Shown: positions 1 through 7,546, counted from the stretch's first letter. The stretch: DNA of 64,000 nucleotides from Agaricicola taiwanensis (GCF_014635245.1 NZ_BMCP01000001.1:744001-808000), one strand, 5' to 3'. Notes: generated by a model not told the origin, from the sequence alone. Translations and numbers: made by a program.

Positions 1-81
1 AGCAATCGGATGTCGCTCCCGCGTCATCCGGGTTACGATGGGTGACTGAGCACGGAACCACCTACGTCACTGGAGGGCAGC

Positions 82-666
82 ATGACATCGCCGGCAGTGA
101 AAGTTATGGCCGCGGCCGATGAAGAGTGGGCGGTCGAAACGATCGTGCTGGCGTTTGCAGCCGATCCCATGGCGCGCTGGACCTGGCCGCATGCACACCA
201 GTACCTCGCGGCCATGCCGCGACTGATCCGTGCATTTGGAAGCAGGGCCTTCTCTAACGGAAGCGCCTTTAGCACCGACGGCTGCGCCGGGACGGCGCTA
301 TGGCTGCCGCCCGGGGTGCATCCCGACGAGGAGGAGCTCGGTGCGGTGGTGGAGAGCACGGTTGCGCCCTCTCTTGCTGCTGACGCCGCAGCCATATTCG
401 AGCAGATGGCCAAGTACCACCCGAACGAACCGCATTGGTACTTGCCCGTGATCGGTGTCGACCCGGCTCATCAGGGCAAAGGTTACGGCGATGCCTTGAT
501 GGCCTACGCACTCGTTCAGTGCGATCGCGATCACGTGCCGGCCTATCTGGAATCCTCCAACCCGCGCAACATATCCTTGTACCGGCGCCACGGCTTCGAA
601 CCGCTCGGCGCGATCCAGGCCGGTTCGTCACCGACGCTCGTCCCGATGCTGCGGCAACCGCGTTGA
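82..666 (+). CDS. GNAT-family N-acetyltransferase
   Basis: A 194-residue protein with the acetyl-CoA binding core of the GNAT fold near its C-terminus: GVDPAHQGKGYGDALMAYAL at about residues 119-138 (the Q/RxxGxG/A motif), then the strand and helix around ESSNPRNISLYRRHGFE. This family moves an acetyl group from acetyl-CoA to an amine; the substrate cannot be read from sequence. The ATG at 82 follows a GGAGGG ribosome-binding site at 72-77. It ends 11 bases before a decayed tRNA-Arg remnant, so it may be the last gene outside the islands or part of an older insertion. Confidence 0.85.
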   Translation: MTSPAVKVMAAADEEWAVETIVLAFAADPMARWTWPHAHQYLAAMPRLIRAFGSRAFSNGSAFSTDGCAGTALWLPPGVHPDEEELGAVVESTVAPSLAADAAAIFEQMAKYHPNEPHWYLPVIGVDPAHQGKGYGDALMAYALVQCDRDHVPAYLESSNPRNISLYRRHGFEPLGAIQAGSSPTLVPMLRQPR

Positions 667-676
667 GCCTTCGGAA

Positions 677-727
677 GCGCGCCCGACACGATGCGAACGT
701 GTGACTTTGCCTTCGGAGGGAACGCCC
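677..727 (-). repeat. Decayed tRNA-Arg(CCG) 3' remnant, probable old attachment site
   Basis: This stretch aligns with the 3' two thirds of the intact tRNA-Arg gene at 12971-13047. It has the acceptor 3' strand, a T-arm that still pairs (ACACG with CGTGT) and the anticodon arm including TTGCCTTCGGAGGG. A few substitutions and two one-base deletions are visible, and the similarity fades after 727. It has the same orientation as the copies at 5732-5807 and 12971-13047. The likeliest reading is the far end of an earlier island inserted at the same tRNA. Confidence 0.7.
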
Positions 728-752
728 TCATACCGATGCCGCTGATCAATCC

Positions 753-1157
753 TCACATCTCGAAGGACGAGAGGATCGGGCATGGCCCTGTTCCGCCCCC
801 GCCGCATTCTCGTGCCAACCGCTTGAGCGCATCGCGGGCACGCTGAAGTTCGGCAATCCGGATGTTGAGCGCGTCGACACGGGCCTGCGCAAGCTCATGC
901 GCACGGCCCCGGTCGTCGCTCGCATCCAGCGCCATCAACTCGCGGATCTCCTCAAGCGTGAAGCCCGCTGCCTGCGCGTGCTTGATAAATCGCAGCCGGC
1001 GCAAATCTTCCCGGCCATAACGGCGAATCCCGCTTTCGCGCGTTGGAGTCCCAAGCAGACCCCTGCGCTGGTAGAAGCGGATGGTTTCGACGCCCACGCC
1101 GCCGGCGGCGGCGAGCCTGCCGATCGTGAGCGATTGGGTCTCTTGACTCTGTACCAT
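753..1157 (-). CDS. MerR-family transcriptional regulator, mercury/thiol-type
   Basis: A 134-residue MerR-type regulator. The winged-helix region (LTIGRLAAAGGVGVETIRFY, about residues 10-29) is followed by RRGLL, GIRRYG and a long dimerisation helix. The C-terminus ECGGGGTGPCPIL keeps two cysteines placed like Cys117 and Cys126 of Tn501 MerR, but the equivalent of Cys82 is absent. The family bends a promoter with a long spacer to activate it. The reading frame stays open far upstream antisense to the next gene, but similarity begins at the ATG at 1157, which lies inside the palindromic operator. Divergent from the glutaredoxin fusion it probably controls. The inducer (thiol-reactive metal or another) is uncertain. 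Confidence 0.85.
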   Translation of the reverse strand: MVQSQETQSLTIGRLAAAGGVGVETIRFYQRRGLLGTPTRESGIRRYGREDLRRLRFIKHAQAAGFTLEEIRELMALDASDDRGRAHELAQARVDALNIRIAELQRARDALKRLARECGGGGTGPCPILSSFEM

Positions 1158-1173
1158 GGTACGGAACCTATAT
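1143..1173 (+). promoter_or_regulatory. MerR-type promoter with 19-bp spacer and central palindrome
   Basis: TTGACT at 1143-1148 and CTATAT at 1168-1173 form -35 and -10 boxes with a 19-base spacer, the length typical of MerR-activated promoters. The spacer holds the perfect palindrome GTACCATGGTAC (1151-1162). The arrangement closely resembles the mercury-resistance operator of Tn501. It points toward the glutaredoxin fusion gene starting at 1206, and the merR start codon sits in the palindrome. Confidence 0.75.
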
Positions 1174-1205
1174 GAGTGCCGACGAAACGACAAGGGAACG
1201 TGAAA

Positions 1206-2315
1206 ATGTCGGATACGGTAAGCCAGCCAACGATCGGAAAGAAGGCGGTCATCCATCGCATGGTGATGCCGGATCATACCTGCCCCTACGGCCTGAAGGC
1301 GAAAGACCTGCTGAAGCGTGCCGGCTATGACGTCGAGGATCACCACCTGACGACTCGCGCCGAGACCGATGCCTTCAAGGCGCAACACAGCGTTGCGACC
1401 ACGCCCCAGACCTTCATCGCTGGCAAGCGCGTGGGCGGTTATGACGATCTCCGCCGGTTCCTCGGCAAACGCGTCGCCGATCCGAAGGCGACCAGCTACC
1501 GCCCCGTTGTCGCGCTGTTCGCGACGACGGCCTTGCTGGCTCTGGCCGTCAGCTACGCCGCATACGGCAGCCCCTTCACGCTTCGCGCGGCGGAATGGTT
1601 CATCGGCTTCTCCATGGTCGTGCTGGCGCTGCTCAAGCTCCAGAACGTCGAGACTTTCTCGACGATGTTCCTGAACTACGACCTTCTGGCGAAGCGCTGG
1701 GTGCCCTACAGCTACATCTATCCCTTCGCTGAAGCCTTCGCGGGCCTGTTGATGGTGGCGGGTGCGCTGACCTGGCTGTCCGTCCCCGTCGCCCTCTTCA
1801 TCGGGACGGTGGGCGCCGTCTCGGTGTTCAAGGCCGTCTACATCGACAAGCGTGAGCTGAAATGCGCCTGCGTCGGCGGCTCCAGCAATGTGCCGCTCGG
1901 CTTCGTCTCGCTCACCGAAAACCTGATGATGGTCGCCATGGCGGTCTGGATGGCCCTTGCCGCCTTCGGCCTTGTGGCCGGCAGCATGAACATGGCGACG
2001 CAGCCTTCGCACACCGCCCACGCCGTTTCTGATGCCGGAACGGAGACGCCCTCCACGGCGGCTTACCGAACGGCTCACGACGACATGATGGAGGCGATGG
2101 ACCTCTCCTACACCGGAGACGCCGACACAGACTTCATGCGCGGCATGATCCCGCACCACGAAGGCGCGATCGCCATGGCCAAGGTCGTGCAGCGTTACGG
2201 GCAGGATCCTCAGATCCGCGGGCTGGCCGACAGCATCATCGCGGCTCAGGAGGCCGAGATAAAAGAGATGAAGGAGTGGCTTGCAGAGCGCGGCGGCCAT
2301 CAAGGCGGGCATTGA
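1206..2315 (+). CDS. Glutaredoxin - MauE-like membrane - DUF305 fusion protein
   Basis: A 369-residue protein with three parts. Residues about 14-90 are glutaredoxin-like with a CPYG redox motif at 26-29. Residues about 98-260 hold several hydrophobic helices of MauE/DoxX type, with a conserved KCACVGG cysteine pair. Residues about 290-360 form a DUF305 domain with the DFMRGMIPHHEGAIAMA signature, whose histidines and methionines suggest metal binding. It probably shuttles thiol electrons or handles a metal at the inner membrane; this is inference. The ATG at 1206 is preferred to an upstream GTG at 1176 because AAGGGA at 1192-1197 is well placed. It is driven from the MerR-type promoter at 1143-1173. 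Confidence 0.8.
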   Translation: MSDTVSQPTIGKKAVIHRMVMPDHTCPYGLKAKDLLKRAGYDVEDHHLTTRAETDAFKAQHSVATTPQTFIAGKRVGGYDDLRRFLGKRVADPKATSYRPVVALFATTALLALAVSYAAYGSPFTLRAAEWFIGFSMVVLALLKLQNVETFSTMFLNYDLLAKRWVPYSYIYPFAEAFAGLLMVAGALTWLSVPVALFIGTVGAVSVFKAVYIDKRELKCACVGGSSNVPLGFVSLTENLMMVAMAVWMALAAFGLVAGSMNMATQPSHTAHAVSDAGTETPSTAAYRTAHDDMMEAMDLSYTGDADTDFMRGMIPHHEGAIAMAKVVQRYGQDPQIRGLADSIIAAQEAEIKEMKEWLAERGGHQGGH

Positions 2316-2349
2316 TAGATATCAAAGCTGTGCGGCCTCGTGCTTCGTC

Positions 2350-2847
2350 CTAAGAGTGAATCGAGTCGCTCGGTTCTCCTTTCATCGCGTCAGCAAATTT
2401 GCGCATGAGCCGCACGAGTTCGGCGATCTCATGTGCATCCCAGGTTTCGAAAATGGCGCGGGCATTCCTTTCCCGCGCGGCATCGATCTTGTCGGTCATC
2501 GCCTTGCCCTTCGGCGTGACCACGGCCTCGTTGACGCGACGGTCGGCGGCGCTCTGCCTGCGCTCCGCCAAACCAAGGCTTTCCAGCTTGGCCACCTGAC
2601 GGCTGACGGTGGTGTAATCGCGGCCGGCCCGGTCAGCGAGTTCCACGATGCCGATCGGGCCAAGCCGTTCGATCCCGACCAACAGGGGAAACAGGGCGCG
2701 ATCGAGTGCGATTCCGGCCTCCCGTACCATCTGCTCGTCGCGCTGGGGCCTGTTCATAAGGCTGGCGATTTCGATCAGCGCTCCATGGAGTTCGCGTATC
2801 TGACGGCTTTCAATATGTGTATTTTTCACATTTTTCCTTGACGGCAT
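2350..2847 (-). CDS. MarR-family transcriptional regulator
   Basis: A 165-residue winged-helix repressor of MarR type: GPIGIVELADRAGRDYTTVS is the helix-turn-helix, followed by QVAKLESLGL and the wing residues ADRRVNE. The ATG at 2847 has an AGGAGG ribosome-binding site at 2854-2859 six bases away, so the in-frame ATG at 2898 is rejected. It is divergent from the monooxygenase-exporter pair, which it probably represses until an aromatic or drug-like ligand binds. Two similar inverted repeats, one between the genes and one inside its own codons 6-11, suggest autoregulation. Confidence 0.85.
   Translation of the reverse strand: MPSRKNVKNTHIESRQIRELHGALIEIASLMNRPQRDEQMVREAGIALDRALFPLLVGIERLGPIGIVELADRAGRDYTTVSRQVAKLESLGLAERRQSAADRRVNEAVVTPKGKAMTDKIDAARERNARAIFETWDAHEIAELVRLMRKFADAMKGEPSDSIHS
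2815..2831. promoter_or_regulatory. Second MarR operator-like inverted repeat, inside marR
   Basis: ATGTG at 2815-2819 and CACAT at 2827-2831 are separated by seven bases, the same half-sites and spacing as the intergenic site at 2862-2880. The repeat lies in codons 6-11 of the MarR gene, where a bound dimer could block its own transcription. Confidence 0.5.
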
Positions 2848-2861
2848 TGCTGGCCTCCTAT

Positions 2862-2880
2862 TATGTGCATAATACACATA
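2862..2880. promoter_or_regulatory. Probable MarR operator between marR and the monooxygenase
   Basis: TATGTG at 2862-2867 and CACATA at 2875-2880 form a 19-base inverted repeat with an AT-rich centre. It lies just before the ribosome-binding site of the monooxygenase (start 2892) and 15 bases upstream of the marR start. Its place in a short divergent region next to a MarR gene makes it the likely operator for both. Confidence 0.65.
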
Positions 2881-2891
2881 TGGAGACAGGC

Positions 2892-4406
2892 ATGACAAAC
2901 GGTTTTGCAGCAGATGTGCTCATCTGCGGCGCGGGAGCGGCTGGCCTGACGTTGGCGATCGAGCTTGCACGGCGCGGGGTGTCTTTCCGGCTGATCGAAA
3001 AAACGAGCAAACCGTTCCCTGGCTCACGCGGCAAGGGCATTCAGCCCAGGACACAGGAAATTCTCGAGGACCTTGGCATTCTCGACAAGGTCGTTGCCGC
3101 TGGCGGCCTCTATCCGCCGTTGCGCGAGTATCGCGACAACGGCAGCTACTCCGAAAAGGGCACTGTCGAGCGGGCCGGTCCGACGCCGGCGGAGCCGTAC
3201 CATATCCCGCTGATGATCCCGCAATTTATCACGGAAAGGATCATGCGGGAGCGGCTGGCCGAGTTGGGCCATCGGGTCGAGTTCGGATGCCAGCTGGTCG
3301 GGCTTGAGCAAGACGGGAACGGCGTCACGGCACGTCTTGCCGGGCCGGATGGCGAGCGAACCGTTCGCGCCCGCTATCTTCTCGGAGCAGACGGCGGACG
3401 CAGCTTCGTGCGTGGAGCGCTTGGCATCGACTTTCCGGGCAAGACGGTGGGCGTGCGTGCAATCGTGGCAGATGTCGTGTTGAGCGGGCTTGATCGCGAG
3501 GCGTGGCATCAATTCAACGCCGGCGACATGGAGCGGATGGCTGCAATTTGCCCGCTTGCCGGAACCGATCTCTTCCAGATTCAGGCACCCGTTCCGCTTG
3601 CGGGCGAATGCGACCTCTCAGCAGACGGCCTCGGACGGATGATTGGCGAGCGGACCGGCCGCAGCGATATTCAGGTGCACTCGGTCTCCTGGGCGTCGGC
3701 CTACGCGATGAACGCCCGGCTCGCCGATCGCTACCGGGTCGGCCGGGTGTTCCTCGTTGGCGATGCCGCCCACATCCATCCGCCGACAGGTGGCCAGGGC
3801 CTCAATACCAGCGTGCAGGACGCTTACAACCTGGGCTGGAAACTCGCGGCCGTGCTCGGCGGCGCTCAAGATCACCTGCTCGACACCTATGAGGAGGAAA
3901 GGCGTCCTGTCGCAGAAGCGGTACTCGGTCTTTCGACCCGGCTGCTCGATGCACAGAAAGAAGGTGGGATGCCGCGGGGCCGCGAGGTACACCAGCTTGA
4001 TATCGGCTATCCCGGATCTCTTCTTTCGCAGGGCGCGGCCGAACGCAGCGGCGGTCTGCGCGCTGGAAGCCGCGCCCCCGATGCCCCGGTTGCGGGCGCC
4101 GCGGGTCAGCCGTCGCGCCTGTTCCGGCTGTTCCAGGGGCCGCATTGGACGCTGCTTGTCCATGAGGCCGCGCGAGAACCGATTGCGTCACGCCCGAGGC
4201 TGCGTGTCCACCACGTCGGTTTGCAAGGCGATGTCATCGACGCCGGGGGACACGTCCGCGATGCCTACGATCTGGCACGGGGCGAGTGTGTGCTGATCCG
4301 TCCGGACGGATATATCGGGGCGATCTTTGATGCAGACCAGACAGCGGAGCTGGAAGCCTACCTGGTCCGCATGGGCATCGTCTGTCTCGAAGAAGAACGC
4401 AAATGA
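2892..4406 (+). CDS. FAD-dependent aromatic monooxygenase (group A)
   Basis: A 504-residue flavoprotein hydroxylase. It has the FAD Rossmann motif GAGAAGLTLAIELARRG near the N-terminus, the GSRGKGIQPRT segment common in phenol-hydroxylase and rifampicin-monooxygenase relatives, LLGADGGRS in the middle, and the second FAD motif VGDAAHIHPPTGGQGLN at about residue 289. The family uses NAD(P)H and O2 to hydroxylate aromatic compounds, including some antibiotics; the substrate here is unknown. GGAG at 2882-2885 supports the ATG at 2892 over ATGs at 2880 and 2817. It overlaps the following exporter gene by four bases, so the two are translationally coupled. Confidence 0.88.
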   Translation: MTNGFAADVLICGAGAAGLTLAIELARRGVSFRLIEKTSKPFPGSRGKGIQPRTQEILEDLGILDKVVAAGGLYPPLREYRDNGSYSEKGTVERAGPTPAEPYHIPLMIPQFITERIMRERLAELGHRVEFGCQLVGLEQDGNGVTARLAGPDGERTVRARYLLGADGGRSFVRGALGIDFPGKTVGVRAIVADVVLSGLDREAWHQFNAGDMERMAAICPLAGTDLFQIQAPVPLAGECDLSADGLGRMIGERTGRSDIQVHSVSWASAYAMNARLADRYRVGRVFLVGDAAHIHPPTGGQGLNTSVQDAYNLGWKLAAVLGGAQDHLLDTYEEERRPVAEAVLGLSTRLLDAQKEGGMPRGREVHQLDIGYPGSLLSQGAAERSGGLRAGSRAPDAPVAGAAGQPSRLFRLFQGPHWTLLVHEAAREPIASRPRLRVHHVGLQGDVIDAGGHVRDAYDLARGECVLIRPDGYIGAIFDADQTAELEAYLVRMGIVCLEEERK

Positions 4407-5656
4407 GCGTCGAGACCGGTTCGAAGGATGCGGCGGGCGCGTCGGATAGGCTCGACTGGCGGCTGATGTTGCCGCTGTTCGCCATCGTCTCCCTTTACGC
4501 CGCCGGCATCGGTGCGGTTCTCCCCATCCTGCCGTTCTATATGCGTCAGATGGAGGCGAGCCCTTTCGTCTTCGGCCTCGTCCTTGCCTCGGAGGCGCTG
4601 AGCCAATCCGCAGCCTCCCCTTTGCTCGGCCAGCTGTCTGACCGTTTCGGACGCAAACGGATTCTTCTGGCCAGTCATTTCATAGCAGTGGTAAGCCTGC
4701 TGCTGCTTGCTCTCGCGCAGAGCATCTTCACCGTCCTGCTCGCTCGCTTCCTCTTCGGTCTCACCGCCGGCAACTTCTCGGCTGCAGCGGCCTATGCCGC
4801 GGACAATAGTTCGCCGGCGAACCGACGCCAGGCGATGGGGGTCGTGAACGCCGGTCTTGGTCTCGGGGCGATCGTCGGTGCGGGCCTTTCAAGCATTCTG
4901 TCGGAGATTTCGCTGGACGTCCCGATCTATATGGCACTGGCCCTGTCAGCTTTCGGTGTCACGGTGACGATGTTCGGCCTGAAAGGCGACACGGTCGTGA
5001 GACAGCCGGCGGCTGAGGCCGATCGGGCCAAAATCTTGTTCCGGGCGACAGTCGGCTCCCCGGTGATCCGCGTGCTCATCGTCGTGATGCTGTGCCACTG
5101 CTTCGCTTTTGGAATGTACACCTCCCAGCTTCCGAATTTCCTTGCCGATCACTTCGTGTGGAACGGTCGCGCCCTCGGGCCACGCGAGTTCAGCTACATC
5201 ATAGCGGCCGACGGCGTCATCAACATCCTCGTCCAGCTTTTCCTGCTCAGATGGTTCGGCCGGTTCTTCTCCGAGCAAGGGCTGATCACGCTGATCTTTG
5301 CCCTCATCTGCACAGGTGTCGTCAGTGCTGGGATAGCAAGCTCGATCCCTGTCCTCGCCTTTGCCATTCTCTGCATCAGTACGGGCGACGCACTTGCGAA
5401 GCCTACCTATCTCGCCGCCCTGTCGGTCCATGTCCCGCCCGGGCGACAAGGGGCCGTCATGGGAGCGGGGCAAGCCCTGGTCGCGGTGACGGATATCGTT
5501 TCTCCGGTTCTGGCGGGCTTCATTCTCGGGTTGGGTTTCTACGCGGCATGGATCGGCGCGGTGGTGGCCATCGCCATAACAGGAGCTATGATCGCCGCCA
5601 CCTGCCTTCCTCGCCATGCCGCCGCCGGGACTACGGCGCCCGGGCCGCCTCTATAA
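4403..5656 (+). CDS. MFS transporter, TetA-like drug exporter
   Basis: A 417-residue major facilitator protein with about twelve hydrophobic helices and the loop 2-3 motif GQLSDRFGRKR of proton-driven drug exporters (DHA1 type). The start ATGA overlaps the monooxygenase stop codon. An exporter coupled to an oxygenase and a MarR regulator suggests detoxification of a drug or aromatic compound by modification and export; the substrate is not shown. It ends 75 bases before the tRNA-like copy at 5732 and has no visible terminator. Confidence 0.88.
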   Translation: MSVETGSKDAAGASDRLDWRLMLPLFAIVSLYAAGIGAVLPILPFYMRQMEASPFVFGLVLASEALSQSAASPLLGQLSDRFGRKRILLASHFIAVVSLLLLALAQSIFTVLLARFLFGLTAGNFSAAAAYAADNSSPANRRQAMGVVNAGLGLGAIVGAGLSSILSEISLDVPIYMALALSAFGVTVTMFGLKGDTVVRQPAAEADRAKILFRATVGSPVIRVLIVVMLCHCFAFGMYTSQLPNFLADHFVWNGRALGPREFSYIIAADGVINILVQLFLLRWFGRFFSEQGLITLIFALICTGVVSAGIASSIPVLAFAILCISTGDALAKPTYLAALSVHVPPGRQGAVMGAGQALVAVTDIVSPVLAGFILGLGFYAAWIGAVVAIAITGAMIAATCLPRHAAAGTTAPGPPL

Positions 5657-5731
5657 TCGTGCCGCCCTAATGGAAGACGTGAAATCGGCAGCGTCCAGCG
5701 TTCGCGATTAAAACAGATTTAGGAAGGTAGC

Positions 5732-5807
5732 TGGCGCACCCGACACGATTCGAAGTGTGACCTTTGCCTTCGGAGGGCAACGCTCTATCCAGCTGAGCTA
5801 CGGGTGC
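5732..5807 (-). pseudogene. tRNA-Arg(CCG) copy with one-base T-arm deletion
   Basis: A 76-base copy of the intact tRNA-Arg at 12971-13047, including the acceptor stem, D-arm, CCG anticodon arm and encoded CCA. It differs only in the T-arm, where one G is lost and a pair is changed, leaving a four-pair stem (ACAC/GTGT) with an eight-base loop. Such a T-arm should fold poorly, so I regard it as a displaced, decaying copy. Its upstream sequence beyond 5823 is element DNA rather than the native tRNA promoter. Confidence 0.75.
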
Positions 5808-5823
5808 TTGCCTTAAGCAGTGC
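5759..5823. repeat. Left direct repeat (attL core)
   Basis: Sixty-five bases identical to 12999-13063. They cover the tRNA from its 5' end to the T-arm border plus 16 bases upstream of the tRNA. Beyond 5823 the sequence changes to element DNA. Confidence 0.85.
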
Positions 5824-5882
5824 CAAGAGCTTGTAGCCTTCTAACTCGTCCGCAGTCACCAGAAATATCTCGTCGCAAGCCG

Positions 5883-5902
5883 CTGGTCACACTCTGGTCA
5901 CA
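5883..5902 (+). repeat. Paired CTGGTCACA repeats, left integrase arm-type site
   Basis: CTGGTCACA occurs at 5883-5891 and 5894-5902, an 11-base period. The same tandem pair with the same period occurs at 12823-12842 near the other end. Pairs of short direct repeats flanking an attachment core are typical arm-type binding sites of tyrosine integrases. Confidence 0.6.
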
Positions 5903-5914
5903 GCGAGCAACGAA

Positions 5915-6895
5915 ATGGCGACGATCCGCAAACATCGAGACAAGTTTCAGGTGCAGATTCGCAGGAAGGGATTTCCCGCGATCTCACGTTCTTTCAACCG
6001 CATGTCCGACGCGAAAGAATGGGCGCGACAGATGGAGTCGCAGGCAGACCGTCGCGGAATGGCTGGCGATCCACGAGAGCTTGAGCGCATCACGCTTTTT
6101 GATGTGATCACACGCTATCGCGACACGGTCACACCGACAAAGCGCGGGCATGCCGTCGAGCACACGTTTCTCACCGCGTTTCTGCGTCATCCAATCTGCC
6201 GAAAGCGTCTCTCAGACGTTACGACTGCTGATTTCATAGCGTATCGTGATGAGCGGTTGGCTTCGGTGTCGCCGCATACTGTGAAGCGACAGCTCGGACC
6301 AATCCGCAACATGTTCGAAGTTGCACGCGACGAATGGGGATTGCCGATCAATGAAAACCCGCTAGCTCGGCTAAAGATCAACCTGCAGCCTAACCAGCGC
6401 GAGCGGCGGCTTGTCTCGAACGAGTATCAGCGCTTGATGATCGCGGCATCCGACCGGCGTTGTGGGATGGTCGCACGGATCATGGTGTTTGCGGTCGAGA
6501 CCGCTATGCGGCGCGGCGAAATCCTTGCGATGCGGTGGGATCATATAAATTTCGAACGGCGAACGCTTCTCATTCCCTCAACTAAGAACGGTCACGCGAG
6601 GACTATCGCGCTATCAGTTAGGGCAATGGCGATGTTGACGCCACACACTCAGCCGAACGTGTTCCCGATGACCGCGAACGCACTGCGGTTAGCATGGGAA
6701 CGGATCAGACTACGGTGCGAGGTGGAAGACATCCACTTCCACGATCTGCGCCACGAAGGCATCAGCCGCTTTTTCGAGATGAGCCTAACGGTACCGGAGG
6801 CGCAGTTGATGTCGGGGCATCGAGACATGAGGATGTTACAACGCTATTCACATGCTGCTCGTGAGCAAATTCATCAGAAGCTGGCATCGCGGTGA
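5915..6895 (+). CDS. Tyrosine recombinase / site-specific integrase
   Basis: A 326-residue phage-type integrase. An N-terminal arm-binding segment and SAM-like core-binding region (about 55-165) precede the catalytic domain. The catalytic set is visible: Arg in AMRRGEIL (about 200), Lys in STKNGHAR, HDLRHEG (His-x-x-Arg), the second His in SGHRDM, and the nucleophile Tyr in QRYSHA at about 311. It lies 92 bases inside the left direct repeat and presumably recombines at the tRNA-Arg site. Its upstream region carries the paired CTGGTCACA repeats. Confidence 0.93.
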   Translation: MATIRKHRDKFQVQIRRKGFPAISRSFNRMSDAKEWARQMESQADRRGMAGDPRELERITLFDVITRYRDTVTPTKRGHAVEHTFLTAFLRHPICRKRLSDVTTADFIAYRDERLASVSPHTVKRQLGPIRNMFEVARDEWGLPINENPLARLKINLQPNQRERRLVSNEYQRLMIAASDRRCGMVARIMVFAVETAMRRGEILAMRWDHINFERRTLLIPSTKNGHARTIALSVRAMAMLTPHTQPNVFPMTANALRLAWERIRLRCEVEDIHFHDLRHEGISRFFEMSLTVPEAQLMSGHRDMRMLQRYSHAAREQIHQKLASR

Positions 6896-6902
6896 AGATG
6901 TA

Positions 6903-7478
6903 ATGATCGTCTTAGCGTCAATCCCGCATGTGCGTACATCGGCCGATAAACCCATGGAAACCGAAGAACTTCTAGACCTATTGCGCCGAGAGTTTGACGA
7001 CTTGCCAGAACCGCCACGCGACTATGTCGCACGCGTTGCGGACGATCTCGCACGTCTCCCTGCTCGCGGCCGGCCACGCAATGCAAAGAAGACCGCACTA
7101 CACCGGGAAGTGACGCAGGCGCTCGCGACCAACCGCGGCGTGAGAGCTGCGTTGCGCCAAAGCGTCGATCAGCACCCTGACGCTAAACCACGCCAGCGGC
7201 GTACGCAGGACCACGACGATCAGTACCGCGATCCGGAAGATGACATAGATACACTGCGTCGCGAGTATCACCGGCATGCACCACGTCACCACCCGCTGCT
7301 CGATCCGAGCAAGAGCTACAGTATCGACGACTTCTTTTGGTGCGTGCTGTTGCGTGAGTTCGAACGCGCTACGGCGATATACGCGACGTTTGGGCCACAG
7401 TTCAGAAAGCAGACCTGTTTGCGACTGCGTCGCGTGATCACTCGACGTGAAACGCGGCGCAAGCTCGCACGCGATTAA
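6903..7478 (+). CDS. Unrecognised island protein
   Basis: A protein of about 191 residues that I do not recognise. It follows the integrase by seven bases, so it is probably cotranscribed. It is very rich in Arg, His and Asp, with a basic GRPRNAKKTALHREVTQAL stretch near residues 45-65, a charged low-complexity middle, and an FFWCVLLREFERATAIYATF helix near the C-terminus. The start is uncertain: ATG at 6903 with a weak ribosome-binding site, or ATG at 6954. The basic regions would suit DNA or RNA binding, but this is only composition. Confidence 0.6.
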   Translation: MIVLASIPHVRTSADKPMETEELLDLLRREFDDLPEPPRDYVARVADDLARLPARGRPRNAKKTALHREVTQALATNRGVRAALRQSVDQHPDAKPRQRRTQDHDDQYRDPEDDIDTLRREYHRHAPRHHPLLDPSKSYSIDDFFWCVLLREFERATAIYATFGPQFRKQTCLRLRRVITRRETRRKLARD

Positions 7479-7494
7479 TGCCCCAATGCAAACT

Positions 7495-7516
7495 CAGACG
7501 TATTGGCTAACGTCTG
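7495..7516. promoter_or_regulatory. Inverted repeat before the excisionase-like gene
   Basis: CAGACGT (7495-7501) and ACGTCTG (7510-7516) are perfect inverted 7-base arms around an 8-base centre. It lies between the unrecognised gene and the helix-turn-helix gene at 7547. It has no T-run, so an operator is likelier than a terminator. Confidence 0.4.
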
Positions 7517-7546
7517 GTATCGACACTTTGCAGAGGATTGCCTCTC

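Noticed and set aside
1158-2312. Long minus-strand open frame continuing upstream of merR
   Set aside because: Only the last 134 codons (753-1157) match a protein family. The rest is antisense to the glutaredoxin fusion, is His/Arg/Asp-rich shadow sequence and has no homologous features.
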